Source: Candidatus Aminicenantota bacterium
GTDB taxonomy: Bacteria > Acidobacteriota > Aminicenantia > Aminicenantales > Aminicenantaceae
Assembly: GCA_014727835.1 (NCBI GenBank)
Contig: WJMT01000030.1
Span: 1-56,316, forward strand
Direction of reading: 5' to 3'
Length of the DNA stretch: 56,316 nt
Positions 1 to 8,203 of the stretch are shown one piece after another. Numbering within the stretch: the stretch's first letter is position 1; each line of letters starts with the position of its first letter. Under the pieces are notes generated by a model, which ran no database searches, had not been told where the DNA came from, and saw only the letters and a list, made by a program, of their open reading frames with translations. The position numbers and the translations under genes are program-made.

Positions 1-272
1 AGATAAGACACTCCGCCGACTTCCTCTAAAACTCCGGATTTCTGAAGCTCTTCAGCCAGTGTCAGCAAGTCCACTGGAAGCCCCTTGTCCACCAGAGAGA
101 CAATCGCTGACAGGATCTTTCGGTTGGCTTCTTTATAAAAGTCATCAACAGAAATGATGGAAAGAACCACGTTCAAGTTCTTATTGTTGACCAGAATTCC
201 TCCCATCACTGTTTTTTCTGTCTCCGGACTGTGGGGTGGCGTTTTCTTTAAAAAGGTAAAGTCTAAGTTCAT
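1..272 (-). CDS. dnaB: Replicative DNA helicase DnaB, N-terminal part (cut by window start)
   Basis: Only the first 90 or so residues lie in the window; the gene continues beyond position 1. The translation starts MNLDFTFLKKTPPHSPETEK and continues with a GGILVNN segment, an EDFY-like VDDFYKEANRKI segment and LLTLAEEL...LEEVGGVSYL. These match the DnaB N-terminal domain, which packs the hexamer and contacts primase. The helicase core (RecA-like ATPase) is not visible. The start is the ATG at 272-270, nine bases after the bL9 stop, with a weak CAAGG ribosome site. The bL9-dnaB order is common in bacteria and supports the call. Confidence 0.9.
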   Translation of the reverse strand, partial: MNLDFTFLKKTPPHSPETEKTVMGGILVNNKNLNVVLSIISVDDFYKEANRKILSAIVSLVDKGLPVDLLTLAEELQKSGVLEEVGGVSY

Positions 273-281
273 GGCCTTGAG

Positions 282-956
282 TTATTTTTTGTCCTTTGTT
301 TCGTTTTCGGTTTGGTCCTTATCCTCTTTTTCGGATGATTTTTCTTCCGGATGCTCTTTTTCTCTTTCTTCGGTTTCTTCGGTTTCTTCTTTCGTCTTCT
401 TTTTGGTTTCTTCTTCCGGTTTCTCTTCTGTTTTCTCCTCAGGTTTCTTTGTCAGTTCTTTTTTGGGGGCCTCCTTTTTTTCGGGTTCCTCTTCTTTTTT
501 GGCTTTGCCCTCTCCTTCACTCTTCACTTCTATTTTCAGTTCTCCCTGATGCTCATGAAAAACTTTCACCAGCACTGTATAAATTCCGCTTTTTTTAATA
601 GGGTCCTCCAGAAGAATTCTTTTCTTCTCTATATCAAAACCCAGCTTGTCCAATTCCTCTTTGATATCATTTGCGCTCACCGATCCATAGATGGTCTCTT
701 TCTCACTGGTCTTTCTCTTAAACAGCAGATGGGTGTTATTCAATCTCTCAATGATCTCATTGTAAGACTCCATTTCCTTTTCAAGCCCTTTTTTCAGAGC
801 TTTCTGTTCGATCTCTATCATCTTCATGTTTGAGGAGGTCACTCGAATCCCTAACTCCTTTGGGATCAAATAGTTTCTTCCATATCCGGGAGCCACATCA
901 ACGATATCGCCCTTCTTTCCTAAGCTCTCTATGTTTTCTCTTAATAGTAACTTCAT
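282..956 (-). CDS. rplI: 50S ribosomal protein bL9 with long charged C-terminal tail
   Basis: The N-terminal domain is classic bL9: MKLLLRENIESLGKKGDIVDV, then GYGRNYLIPK, the rRNA-binding lobe. A helical connector and the C-terminal lobe (GSVSANDI...) end near residue 148. The usual family length is about 148-150 residues, but this protein has 224. The extra roughly 75 residues are almost only K, E, T, P, D and S, a disordered highly charged tail. bL9 sits at the base of the L1 stalk and affects frame maintenance. The gene lies between rpsR (20 bases upstream) and dnaB. The tail's base composition creates long spurious open frames on the other strand. Confidence 0.95.
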   Translation of the reverse strand: MKLLLRENIESLGKKGDIVDVAPGYGRNYLIPKELGIRVTSSNMKMIEIEQKALKKGLEKEMESYNEIIERLNNTHLLFKRKTSEKETIYGSVSANDIKEELDKLGFDIEKKRILLEDPIKKSGIYTVLVKVFHEHQGELKIEVKSEGEGKAKKEEEPEKKEAPKKELTKKPEEKTEEKPEEETKKKTKEETEETEEREKEHPEEKSSEKEDKDQTENETKDKK

Positions 957-976
957 TTTCCCTCCGGTCCCCTTTT

Positions 977-1231
977 TCAGTCTGCAATATAAGGGAGCAA
1001 GGCCAAATGCCTCGCTCTTTTAATCGCTTTGGTGAGTTTTCGCTGATGGAATGCACAGGTTCCCGTGACTCTGCGGGGAGAAATTTTTCCTCTTTCCGGA
1101 ATATATCTTTTTAAAACATCAATGTTTTTGTAATCAATCTCTTTTATGTTGTTTTTACAGAACCAGCAGTATTTCCTTCCGCGGGAAAAGTATCTTTTGG
1201 GCCTTCTTTTGCCTTTTCTTGCTGCAACCAT
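977..1231 (-). CDS. rpsR: 30S ribosomal protein bS18
   Basis: This 84-residue protein has the bS18 core ([18 protein letters not shown], then [22 protein letters not shown] and LLPY). It binds the platform of the small subunit as a pair with bS6, whose gene ends two bases upstream. Cys22-x2-Cys25 and Cys59-x2-His62 form a possible zinc site, the so-called C+ type of small ribosomal protein. That site is inferred from spacing. Length and basic N-terminus are normal for the family. Confidence 0.97.
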   Translation of the reverse strand: MVAARKGKRRPKRYFSRGRKYCWFCKNNIKEIDYKNIDVLKRYIPERGKISPRRVTGTCAFHQRKLTKAIKRARHLALLPYIAD

Positions 1232-1233
1232 GT

Positions 1234-1677
1234 TTATTTATCTCCTTTCTCTTTCTTTTTGGTTTCTTGTTCTTTTGTGTCTTTGCTGGTTTTGGCGCTA
1301 TTCTTGGTTTCCGGCTTTTCTTCTTCCTTTTTTTTGGGAGCCGGCTTTTTCCTCTCTGGCTTTTCTTTGGCTTCTTTATCTAGAGCCGGCTTCTCCTCTC
1401 TCTTTAATGTCAAATGCCTGATTATGGTTTCTTTCTGTTTGAACTGCCTTTCCAGCTCTGCGCTTGTTTCCGGGATTCCTTGGTAATAGAAAAAAACATA
1501 AAAGGCAGCATCATGTTTTTTTATGGGGTAAGCAAGCTTCCGCTTCCCCCATTTGTCAACATCGAGCATCTGCCCCTTATTTTTTTTGACCACATCTCCC
1601 ATCTTGCCGATTAACTGTTCGGTTTCTTCTTCAGAAAGGTTGGGAGCGATCAAAAACGCTGTTTCATAATATCTCAT
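1234..1677 (-). CDS. rpsF: 30S ribosomal protein bS6 with lysine/glutamate-rich tail
   Basis: Residues 1-97 are a normal bS6 ferredoxin-like fold: [18 protein letters not shown], the [12 protein letters not shown] strand, YVFFYYQG, and the terminal [14 protein letters not shown]. bS6 pairs with bS18 on the 30S platform. About 50 further residues (to 147) are K/E/P-rich and look disordered. Some proteobacterial bS6 proteins carry shorter charged tails, sometimes extended by added glutamates, so a tail as such is known; its size here is notable. The start has a strong AAGGAGG site, and a hairpin lies just upstream at 1701-1724. Confidence 0.96.
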   Translation of the reverse strand: MRYYETAFLIAPNLSEEETEQLIGKMGDVVKKNKGQMLDVDKWGKRKLAYPIKKHDAAFYVFFYYQGIPETSAELERQFKQKETIIRHLTLKREEKPALDKEAKEKPERKKPAPKKKEEEKPETKNSAKTSKDTKEQETKKKEKGDK

Positions 1678-1700
1678 GTCTTCCTCCTTATGGATATTTA

Positions 1701-1724
1701 GCTCCTTTCCTCTGGAAAAGGAGC
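1701..1724 (-). promoter_or_regulatory. Hairpin in the rpsF leader
   Basis: The segment forms a stem of ten pairs (GCTCCTTTCC with GGAAAAGGAGC, one bulged A) around a three-base TCT loop. It lies 24 bases before the rpsF start, upstream of its Shine-Dalgarno. It is not followed by a U run on the minus strand, so a terminator is unlikely. rpsF leaders often hold a structure bound by the S6:S18 pair for feedback control. Whether this hairpin has the conserved binding motif cannot be settled by eye. Confidence 0.5.
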
Positions 1725-1747
1725 AAGGGGTTACTTAACCATCTATG

Positions 1748-2323
1748 TTAAATATCACTCCTTTTTCTATTATACACATTCATGGCTTCATCAAAAGAGC
1801 GGGCTAAAATCATGTCCAGCGCCTTCGCGCTCATCTGTATGCTTTCATCCAGCAGGGGCCATTCTTGCTCTTCAAAAGGAGAGAGAACAAATAAAGACGG
1901 GTCCTGCTCCTGGGGAACAGGTCCGATCCCTATTTTAATCCTTGGGAATTCTTGTGTGCCTAGATTCTCTATTACAGATCGGACACCCTTATGAGAGCCA
2001 CCGCTCCCTCCTCTTTTGATTCTTATCTCTCCCAATGAAAGGTCAAAATCATCATGAGCAATGATCAACTTTTCTAAAGGGATCTGATACTTATCTTTGA
2101 TCTTTTTCACCGCGTATCCGCTCCTGTTCATAAAATCCTTTGACCTTGCTAACAAGATTTCATTCTTTCCTATTCTGGCTTTGGCTCCGCGAAATCTCCG
2201 GCCCATTCCTTTGAGGCGAACATCCCACCTGCTTTTCAACTGATTGATCAACAAAATCCCTACGTTGTGTCTGGTCTTTGCATAATCTTTACCAGGATTC
2301 CCAAGTCCGACCACAGCCCACAC
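1748..2323 (-). CDS. pth: Peptidyl-tRNA hydrolase
   Basis: This cytoplasmic enzyme cleaves the ester bond of peptidyl-tRNAs that drop off the ribosome, recycling tRNA. The translation opens MWAVVGLGNPGKDYAKTRHN with the family Asn (N9) and catalytic His (H19). AHDDFDL supplies the catalytic Asp, followed by GGSGGHKG-like GGSGGSHKGVRS and RIKIGIGPVP. The length of 191 residues is normal. It follows the bL25 gene with only three bases between them; bL25 and pth are neighbours in many genomes. The ATG start begins the conserved first beta strand, so no other start is likely. Confidence 0.97.
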   Translation of the reverse strand: MWAVVGLGNPGKDYAKTRHNVGILLINQLKSRWDVRLKGMGRRFRGAKARIGKNEILLARSKDFMNRSGYAVKKIKDKYQIPLEKLIIAHDDFDLSLGEIRIKRGGSGGSHKGVRSVIENLGTQEFPRIKIGIGPVPQEQDPSLFVLSPFEEQEWPLLDESIQMSAKALDMILARSFDEAMNVYNRKRSDI

Positions 2324-2326
2324 ATA

Positions 2327-3043
2327 TCACCCCTTTTTGTCTTCTTCTTCCTTTTTCTTTTCCGTTTCTTTTCCTTCTTCTTTTCCTTCTTCCTCAACTT
2401 CTTCTTCGCCTTCTTCCCCAATGACTTCAGGCTCTTCTCCCTCTACAATGAGTTCTTCTTCGAGTTCTTCTTCCTCTTCGATCTCTTCTTCCTCAGGAAG
2501 CATGATGTGCGCAATAACAGTATCTGGCTCTGTAATGAATTCAACATCTTCAGGCGGCTCGATATCTCCCACTTTGACAGATTCATGCAGGTGAAGGTCA
2601 CTGATATCAATACTGATTTGGTCAGGGATATTTTTAGGAAGGCATCTCACCTCAACTTCTCTGTTGGTGAAATCAACAAATCCGCCTTCTGATTTCACCC
2701 CCACGGCTTCTCCTGTGAGCTCAACCTGAACCGTCACTTCAATGGCCTCGCTCATTGCGATCTCAATCAGATCAACATGCAAAAGTTCATCCGAAACCAC
2801 ATCCAGCTGGAAGTCTTTGATCATGACATTCTTTTTTTTGGAATCAAAAGTGATTTTGAAAATCGTGTTGATTCCTCTTTCTGATTTCAATATTGAAAAT
2901 ATATCCTGTTTAGATAAGACCAGAGGCACATTTTTAATCTTGGGTCCATAGAGAATCGCCGGCACATTGCCTTGGCTCCTCAATCGGCGAGCCGCATTTT
3001 TTCCAGCAGATTCTCTCACTTCAGCTTTGACTGTTTGACTCAT
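2327..3043 (-). CDS. rplY: 50S ribosomal protein bL25 (TL5/Ctc type) with acidic tail
   Basis: The protein has the 5S rRNA-binding N-terminal domain (ARRLRSQGNVPAILYGPK, then FQLDVVSDELLHVDLIEI) and the second TL5/CTC domain (EVEVRCLPKNIPDQISIDIS). These make it the long two-domain form found outside gamma-proteobacteria. The core ends near residue 185. About 50 residues follow that are nearly all glutamate with some glycine, valine and lysine. The gene lies 13 bases after prs and 3 before pth. It is the third ribosomal protein of this operon with a long charged tail, but this one is acidic whereas the bL9 and bS6 tails are mixed K/E. Confidence 0.96.
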   Translation of the reverse strand: MSQTVKAEVRESAGKNAARRLRSQGNVPAILYGPKIKNVPLVLSKQDIFSILKSERGINTIFKITFDSKKKNVMIKDFQLDVVSDELLHVDLIEIAMSEAIEVTVQVELTGEAVGVKSEGGFVDFTNREVEVRCLPKNIPDQISIDISDLHLHESVKVGDIEPPEDVEFITEPDTVIAHIMLPEEEEIEEEEELEEELIVEGEEPEVIGEEGEEEVEEEGKEEGKETEKKKEEEDKKG

Positions 3044-3056
3044 ATCATATGTCTCC

Positions 3057-3986
3057 TTATTGAAATAACGAACTCACAGAGGCGCCTTTATGAATTCTCC
3101 GAATGGCCTCTCCAAATAGTTCTGCCACAGATAACACCGTGATCTTGTTCGATGTTTGCTTTCGCCCCTCCAAAGGTATTGTATTTGTAACCACAAGTTT
3201 TTTCAATTCTGATTGGTCTATTTTCTCCACAGCATCCCCTGAAAGCACCGGATGGGTGCATGCGGCAAAAACTCTTTTGGCTCCTTCCTTCATTAGAGCT
3301 TCCGCACTTTGAACCAGAGTTCCTCCGGTATCGACCATGTCATCCAGAATAATGACATCATGCCCATCCACTTCGCCGATCACATGAAGGACCTTGGCAA
3401 TATTGGGAGCTGGACGCCGCTTGTCAATGATACCCAAAGAAGCATTCATGCGCTTGGCAAACCACCGGGCCCGGCCCACTCCACCGGCATCAGGAGAGAT
3501 GATGGTGAGGTTTTCCAAATCAATGCTCTTGAAATATTTTTCAAGGACCACTCTAGCTACGAGATTGTCCACAGGAACGGAAAAAAACCCTTGGATCTGG
3601 GGAGAATGAAGGTCCATCGTCAAGACCCGGTTGGCTCCGGCCGCCTCGATCAAATCAGCGATCAGGCGGGCTGATATGGGCACTCGAGGCCGGTCTTTCC
3701 AGTCCTGACGGGCATAACAATAATAGGGAATGACGGCCGTGATCCTCTCTGCCGAAGCTCTCTTCAACGCATCCACCATAACAAACAATTCCATTAAGTG
3801 AAAACTTGTTTCCCGCGATCCTGTTTGAATCACAAAAACATCTTCCCCTCTGACATTCTCATCAATATAAAAATGGATCTCTCCGTCACTGAACTGCTCA
3901 AGAACTGATTTTCCTAGGTCCATATTCATATAAGATGCAATTTCCTCCGCCAATATAGGATTGGAAGAGCCGGTAAAAATCTTCAT
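3057..3986 (-). CDS. prs: Ribose-phosphate pyrophosphokinase (PRPP synthetase)
   Basis: The enzyme makes PRPP from ribose 5-phosphate and ATP for purine, pyrimidine, histidine and NAD synthesis. Visible motifs are MKIFTGSSNP at the start, FSDGEIHFYIDENVRGEDVF, the flexible YYCYARQDWK loop, DLHSPQIQGFF, and the PRPP-binding DDMVDTGGTL. I place the start at 3986 rather than 30 bases upstream. The family begins at KIFTGSSNP, and an AGGA site sits at the right distance. The length of 309 residues is typical. The gene follows tRNA-Gln and precedes the bL25 gene in the same direction, likely one transcript with ispE. Confidence 0.96.
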   Translation of the reverse strand: MKIFTGSSNPILAEEIASYMNMDLGKSVLEQFSDGEIHFYIDENVRGEDVFVIQTGSRETSFHLMELFVMVDALKRASAERITAVIPYYCYARQDWKDRPRVPISARLIADLIEAAGANRVLTMDLHSPQIQGFFSVPVDNLVARVVLEKYFKSIDLENLTIISPDAGGVGRARWFAKRMNASLGIIDKRRPAPNIAKVLHVIGEVDGHDVIILDDMVDTGGTLVQSAEALMKEGAKRVFAACTHPVLSGDAVEKIDQSELKKLVVTNTIPLEGRKQTSNKITVLSVAELFGEAIRRIHKGASVSSLFQ

Positions 3987-4053
3987 TTTCTGTTCCTTTC
4001 TAAACTCCAGTGCCAATCATTATTCTTTTTTCACAAAAATCCAATTTCAAATT

Positions 4054-4118
<65 letters not shown>

Positions 4119-4128
<10 letters not shown>

Positions 4129-4985
4129 TGCATGAGCCTGCTCCAGTATTCTTCTCTATTCAATGTCTCTGCAAAAACCGCAGGATAAACTTTTTTTATG
4201 TTCTCTAATGCGGCTTTTGCCTTATCTTTTTTCCTAAAAATCCCAAAGACCACTGATCCTGTCCCACTGACCAAAGTAAGCACAGGATCTGTTTCCCTGA
4301 CAAGGCTTTTCACTTCCTTTATCTGCGGGTGTAATTTGAAAACCGTTTCTTCTAAATCGTTCTCTAATTCACCTAAGCTTCGAGTGTTCAGAAACTCGAT
4401 AATTTTACTGTCTTTGTCTCTTGAAGTCAAGCTCCGGAAAAAGCTTTTATAGACTGATTCCGTAGAAACAGGTGTGCCTTCCTGGACCAACACACAGAAG
4501 TGTTTGGAGATCTCATCAGCGAGCGAGATTTGATCTCCCTTTCCCGTGCCAATACACAGCCCCCCTTGCAGAAAGTAAGGCACATCCGCACCCAGCCCTC
4601 TCCCGAACTCCATCAGCTCTTCTTTTCTTAAGTTCAATCCCAGCAATTTATTGAGAACCAACAGAGTGACCGCGGCATCACTGCTTCCTCCCCCTAAACC
4701 TGCTCCTGCCGGAATCTTCTTTTCAACAGAAATCTCAATCTTTTTATTGGTCGTGGATTGCTGTTTCATTATATAAGCCGCTCTGTACACCAAATTGTCT
4801 TCTCCCCAGGAAATGGTCGGGTCGGACCCCTTGATTCTGATGAGACCGGAAGAAGAAATCTCGAAATCTAACAAATCATGAAGCGAGATACTCTGAAAAA
4901 GAGTTCTGATGTCGTGATATCCGTCATCCCTCTTTTTCAAAACTTCCAAGCCCAAGTTGATCTTTGAAAACGCTTTAATCTTCAT
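4119..4985 (-). CDS. ispE: 4-diphosphocytidyl-2-C-methyl-D-erythritol kinase
   Basis: This GHMP-family kinase phosphorylates CDP-methylerythritol in the MEP isoprenoid pathway. The N-terminal KINLGLEVLKKRDDGYHDI segment, the ATP-binding PAGAGLGGGSSDAAV loop, GLGADVPYF and LVSGTGSVVFG are all present and in order. The length of 288 residues is normal. The start overlaps the end of the upstream lipoprotein gene by 11 bases, indicating translational coupling. The stop codon lies inside the following tRNA-Gln gene. Confidence 0.96.
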
Positions 4986-5667
4986 GGTCCATCATTGTCC
5001 TGATTTCTTCCCAAGATTTCCTTTCAAAACCATCCACAAAGGACAAAGAAAAAAAATCTTTTTTCGCGGGATTATTGAAATCAATACTCAGGATGTTCAA
5101 TTTGCCTGTCTGAAAGCGGTTATGAAAACGAAGGCTCCGGATCAGGGCCGTATCTTCAATATGCTCAATAACCTGAAAACGCATTCCCTGCTTTTTTCCC
5201 TGAGTGACCCGTCCTTTGATATCTCTTTGTATGATCCAGAAGTCTTTGTCTTGCCCGCCTCTTTTATTTTCCAATTCGCTCCACTGTCCGCTGAGAAAAC
5301 TGGCCACTTCTGTCATATCCAGTCGGAAGCCGATGAATTTATCAATAATATCTTTTTGATTGCTCTGCCAGTAAATTCTTTTCGAAGGGACGACCAGGAA
5401 TGCCTGAGTTTCCTTGATCACAATCTGATAAAGAGTCCTTCCCAAAAAATCGAACACTTCGATCCTTCCTTTATCCGGGAGTTGGAACAGAAAAGAAAAT
5501 TTTGACCGGGAAAAGCCTTGGTCCCCTGTTATTTTCAAAGATGCAAAGCCTTGGACCGTTCTGATCTTCTCTGGGAAAGGAGAAAGCAGGACTGGAGACG
5601 GACGACAGCAAAACAAAAGCAAAAGAGATACACTTAACAGGACAATTGGAATCTTCTGTAAATGCAA
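4975..5667 (-). CDS. Predicted lipoprotein, LolA/LolB-like
   Basis: A hydrophobic leader (residues 7-20) ends in two cysteines (LLLLFCC), a weak lipobox. The rest reads as successive beta strands, e.g. RIEVFDFLGRTLYQIVI, AFLVVPSKRIYW and LNILSIDFNN. This resembles the half-barrel of LolB or DUF4292-type outer-membrane lipoproteins that carry or insert lipoproteins. The resemblance is by pattern only. The position just before ispE echoes the lolB-ispE neighbourhood of proteobacteria, which supports a LolB-like role in moving lipoproteins to the outer membrane. Confidence in the exact family is modest. Confidence 0.6.
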   Translation of the reverse strand: MHLQKIPIVLLSVSLLLLFCCRPSPVLLSPFPEKIRTVQGFASLKITGDQGFSRSKFSFLFQLPDKGRIEVFDFLGRTLYQIVIKETQAFLVVPSKRIYWQSNQKDIIDKFIGFRLDMTEVASFLSGQWSELENKRGGQDKDFWIIQRDIKGRVTQGKKQGMRFQVIEHIEDTALIRSLRFHNRFQTGKLNILSIDFNNPAKKDFFSLSFVDGFERKSWEEIRTMMDHED

Positions 5668-5681
5668 TCCCTTTTTTTCAC

Positions 5682-6023
5682 CTATTTGTTATGGTTTTGG
5701 TTTGCTTGTGCAGATTCTTTTTTTTTATCAGAAAGGGAAAATCCGTAATCATTGACCTTGACATTCTTTTTGGCACTCTGGTTCTTCCTGGATTCCAGAT
5801 GGGTCACACGGGGCCTTATTCTTTCCTCCTCCTTGACCAGTGAAAAACCATAGTCATCTATCTTTTTTTCTCTGTCATCAGAGCCTTTCTTTCTTTTTCG
5901 TCTGAAGAGAGGATAAAAGGGAGACTTGATCTTTTTCCCAAAACAAGAGAGCCGGGGATTTGTTATCAGAATGACCACAAACAAACCAAATATGATGAGT
6001 ACTCCAATTAAGAATATATTCAT
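5682..6023 (-). CDS. Small membrane-anchored protein with two DYGFSL motifs
   Basis: I do not recognise the family. Residues 1-21 are a hydrophobic segment (MNIFLIGVLIIFGLFVVILI) that would anchor the protein. A basic stretch follows (FRRKRKK). The motif DYGFSL occurs twice, near residues 57 and 91, preceded by ID/VN and followed by charged residues. The remainder is K, E, S and N rich and probably disordered in the cytoplasm. It precedes the LolB-like lipoprotein by 14 bases and is likely co-transcribed with it. Confidence 0.65.
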   Translation of the reverse strand: MNIFLIGVLIIFGLFVVILITNPRLSCFGKKIKSPFYPLFRRKRKKGSDDREKKIDDYGFSLVKEEERIRPRVTHLESRKNQSAKKNVKVNDYGFSLSDKKKESAQANQNHNK

Positions 6024-6085
6024 CTCATCCCTTATTCAATCAAAAAGACCGGATGGCAAACCCTCAAAATCCGGTTTGAATCACT

Positions 6086-6220
6086 TCATTCTTTCTCCGC
6101 AAAATCTTCCTGAAACTCAGGTATTTTAGATATGATTTTTTCTTTACCTAAATAAAATCCGATCATAAATGCAGAAGACGCGAGTAAGAGAGTGAAAAAA
6201 GACTTACATATATTTTTCAT
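6086..6220 (-). CDS. Small 44-residue membrane protein
   Basis: A short gene with an ATG at 6220-6218 and a TGA at 6088-6086. The product is a basic N-terminus, one membrane helix (about residues 8-24, including LLLASSAFMIGFYLG), then KEKIISKIPEFQEDFAEKE. An AAGGA ribosome site sits about nine bases upstream. It lies about 60 bases ahead of the DYGFSL protein, in the same direction, and may head this operon. I do not recognise a family; the helix followed by a GKEK turn resembles other small anchors. Translation is inferred from the ribosome site and the membrane pattern. Confidence 0.55.
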   Translation of the reverse strand: MKNICKSFFTLLLASSAFMIGFYLGKEKIISKIPEFQEDFAEKE

Positions 6221-6343
6221 TGTTCTTGTTCCTTTGAACAGTTCCCTTTAGATTTTTAAACAATTCAAAAAAAAAGTCAACCCTGTTCCTTCCGTTGCTG
6301 TGCAAAAGATCCGAAAATTGAGAGCTCCCGAAAAACGTCCATC

Positions 6344-7792
6344 TCAGTGGAAAACCAGGGCTTCAAAAACACAGATATCCGCCCCTTTCTTCCATGCATC
6401 CCTGGGAAGCCCTGCTTTAATACAAGTCTGTCCCAAAAACATCTCTTTTGACCAATTGTACTCTTTCGCAACTTGAGGCAATAAAAGACCCTGTTTTTGT
6501 CCCTTGGAAATGATCAGTCCATGCTTTCCCACTTCAATCTCTGAAATATCCGTGACCTTCTCCGGTTTCGTGAGCACAGAGATCTCTATTTGAAGCCCCT
6601 GAAGCTCCAATGCTGTCAGCGGGGGAAATCTCTGGTCTCTGAAAGCCGCATAAACAGCCGCTTTTGCCACTGTCTGACAAAGGGGAGCCACAGGCTCGAT
6701 AAAACCGATACACCCTCTCAATTTGCCCTTGCTCTTTAATGTCACAAAAGCGCCTCTGTTTGCGTTCAAAATCTCATTCTGGGGTTGTGTAAAGATGATT
6801 TTTTTCTCTTTAATATAGCTCTGTATGGATTGACGGGCCAAATCCAGAAGTTCCTGTTTTTCTGTTTGAGAAAGACAAAATTCCGGTTCTACTCTGTTCA
6901 CATACACTGCGGCAGACATATACCCCACTACCTGGGATTCAGGACCGCCTGCAGAGGAAGAATCCCGATAACAGAGAAGATCCACATGGGTTCTGCCCCT
7001 TGTAACAGCATACCTCAGTGCGGAGACCACTCCAGCTCCTCCGCACATGATATTCTCTTTGTTAAAAAATCTGTTTTCCAGCTTCCGTATGTCTTTAGAA
7101 ACAATCAATCGGATGGTGCTGTGGTCTCTTTGGCTGGCCTGCTTCTTGGAAAGATAATGGGACATATCTGTGGAAACCACCACCAATATCTTTTTGCTTG
7201 CATCGAGCGCAGCTAATCCCTCTGCAAGGGCTCTGATTGAAGAGGGGGAAGGAATCCCCATAACTACCGGTATAATCGTGGCATCGGGCAGTGTTTTTTG
7301 GACAAAAGGAATCTGAACTTCAATGGAATGTTCCTTTGCATGAGCATTGGGGACAAATCCAAATCCCGTGGACTTTGAAAGGACCTCAGCTAATTCTTGG
7401 TCAATATCCACTGTTCCAAGAGGACTTATATAGCTTCCTTTCGGGTAAATGGAACCGCCTCTGAATCCAAAATGGTGACTGGGCCCGATGATGACCACAG
7501 TATCAAAATTCTCATTTTGGACCTGTCTGTAGGCACGGGCCGCCACCTTTCCTGAATAAACATACCCCGCATGAGGAGCAATGAGCACCTTTAGCTGAGA
7601 CAAAGGATGTGATTTGTATTCAGCTTGTTTCAGCCATTGATCGATTTGATGGGATAAAATTTGAGGCTGCGCCTGGTAAAATTTTCCAGCCCAAACCGGT
7701 TTCCTCAATCCCTGGGACCAAGACAAATAGGGGAGAAGCAGCAAAACAAGGCAGAAAACAAATCCTTTTCCTTTCATTTGAATTTGATTCAA
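6344..7792 (-). CDS. Exported Memo-AMMECR1 fusion (AmmeMemoRadiSam proteins B + A)
   Basis: A signal peptide (about residues 6-27, MKGKGFVFCLVLLLLPYL...SWSQ) precedes two known domains. Residues 30-300 are a Memo domain with all putative metal ligands: APHAGYVYSG (H74), GPSHHFG (H106/H107), STDMSH (H212) and MCGGAG (C250). Residues 305-482 are an AMMECR1 domain with RGCIGFIEP and FRDQRFPPLT. In many prokaryotes the two proteins are neighbours of a radical SAM enzyme. No such gene is present here, and the predicted export is unusual. Memo is related to aromatic-ring extradiol dioxygenases; the biochemical role remains unclear. M6 is an alternative start with a better signal peptide. Confidence 0.88.
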   Translation of the reverse strand: MNQIQMKGKGFVFCLVLLLLPYLSWSQGLRKPVWAGKFYQAQPQILSHQIDQWLKQAEYKSHPLSQLKVLIAPHAGYVYSGKVAARAYRQVQNENFDTVVIIGPSHHFGFRGGSIYPKGSYISPLGTVDIDQELAEVLSKSTGFGFVPNAHAKEHSIEVQIPFVQKTLPDATIIPVVMGIPSPSSIRALAEGLAALDASKKILVVVSTDMSHYLSKKQASQRDHSTIRLIVSKDIRKLENRFFNKENIMCGGAGVVSALRYAVTRGRTHVDLLCYRDSSSAGGPESQVVGYMSAAVYVNRVEPEFCLSQTEKQELLDLARQSIQSYIKEKKIIFTQPQNEILNANRGAFVTLKSKGKLRGCIGFIEPVAPLCQTVAKAAVYAAFRDQRFPPLTALELQGLQIEISVLTKPEKVTDISEIEVGKHGLIISKGQKQGLLLPQVAKEYNWSKEMFLGQTCIKAGLPRDAWKKGADICVFEALVFH

Positions 7793-7847
7793 TTTTAGGA
7801 TGATTTGTCAAAAAAATCAATCCGCGCTTTTGTCCAGCTGGTGTTGT

Positions 7848-7877
7848 TTTTACTAAAAACCGCTTTTCTGCTATAAT
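7848..7877 (+). promoter_or_regulatory. Likely promoter of the fmdB-waaF-gmhB-rsh genes
   Basis: A perfect -10 box TATAAT (7872-7877) lies 24 bases before the start of the FmdB gene. A weak -35 match TTTTAC (7848-7853) sits 18 bases upstream of it. Confidence 0.45.
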
Positions 7878-7901
7878 ATTTGATTATTTTTGGAGGTTTT
7901 C

Positions 7902-8189
7902 ATGCCTTTATATGAATACAAATGCTCTCAATGTGATAAAAAAATCGAAATCATACAAAAAATCGGAGACAAGTCTCCAATCAAATGCCCTTTTTGTGGG
8001 GGGAAACTGAAAAAACTCATATCCATTCCTGCCATTCAATTCAAAGGCTCGGGCTGGTATGTTACTGATTATGCTGGGAGTAAGGCGAACCATTCCCCTT
8101 CTCTGTCACCTGAGGCCAAGAAAAAAGCAGAATCCGCCAAGAACAACAACGGAACAAAGACAAAGAAGTCAGATCAAGTCAAAAACTGA
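7902..8189 (+). CDS. FmdB-type zinc ribbon protein
   Basis: The start MPLYEYKCSQCDKKIEIIQK is the hallmark of the FmdB regulatory-protein family. A second CPFCGG pair completes a zinc ribbon by residue 36, followed by the family's FKGSGWYVTDY segment. A lysine-rich tail ends at residue 95. The start at 7902 has a GGAGG site five bases upstream. FmdB was named for a putative regulator of formamidase, but most members have no proven role. The gene is transcribed away from the Memo fusion and lies 14 bases ahead of waaF. Confidence 0.9.
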   Translation: MPLYEYKCSQCDKKIEIIQKIGDKSPIKCPFCGGKLKKLISIPAIQFKGSGWYVTDYAGSKANHSPSLSPEAKKKAESAKNNNGTKTKKSDQVKN

Positions 8190-8203
8190 CCCAGGCAGAT
8201 AAA

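Noticed and set aside
154..833. Long plus-strand reading frames opposite bL9
   Set aside because: They arise from the K/E-rich tail codons of bL9 read backwards (S/F/L-rich translations) and have no ribosome sites or family features.
2267..2692. Plus-strand frames opposite the bL25 tail
   Set aside because: Serine- or phenylalanine-rich mirror of the glutamate-rich tail; no protein-like pattern.
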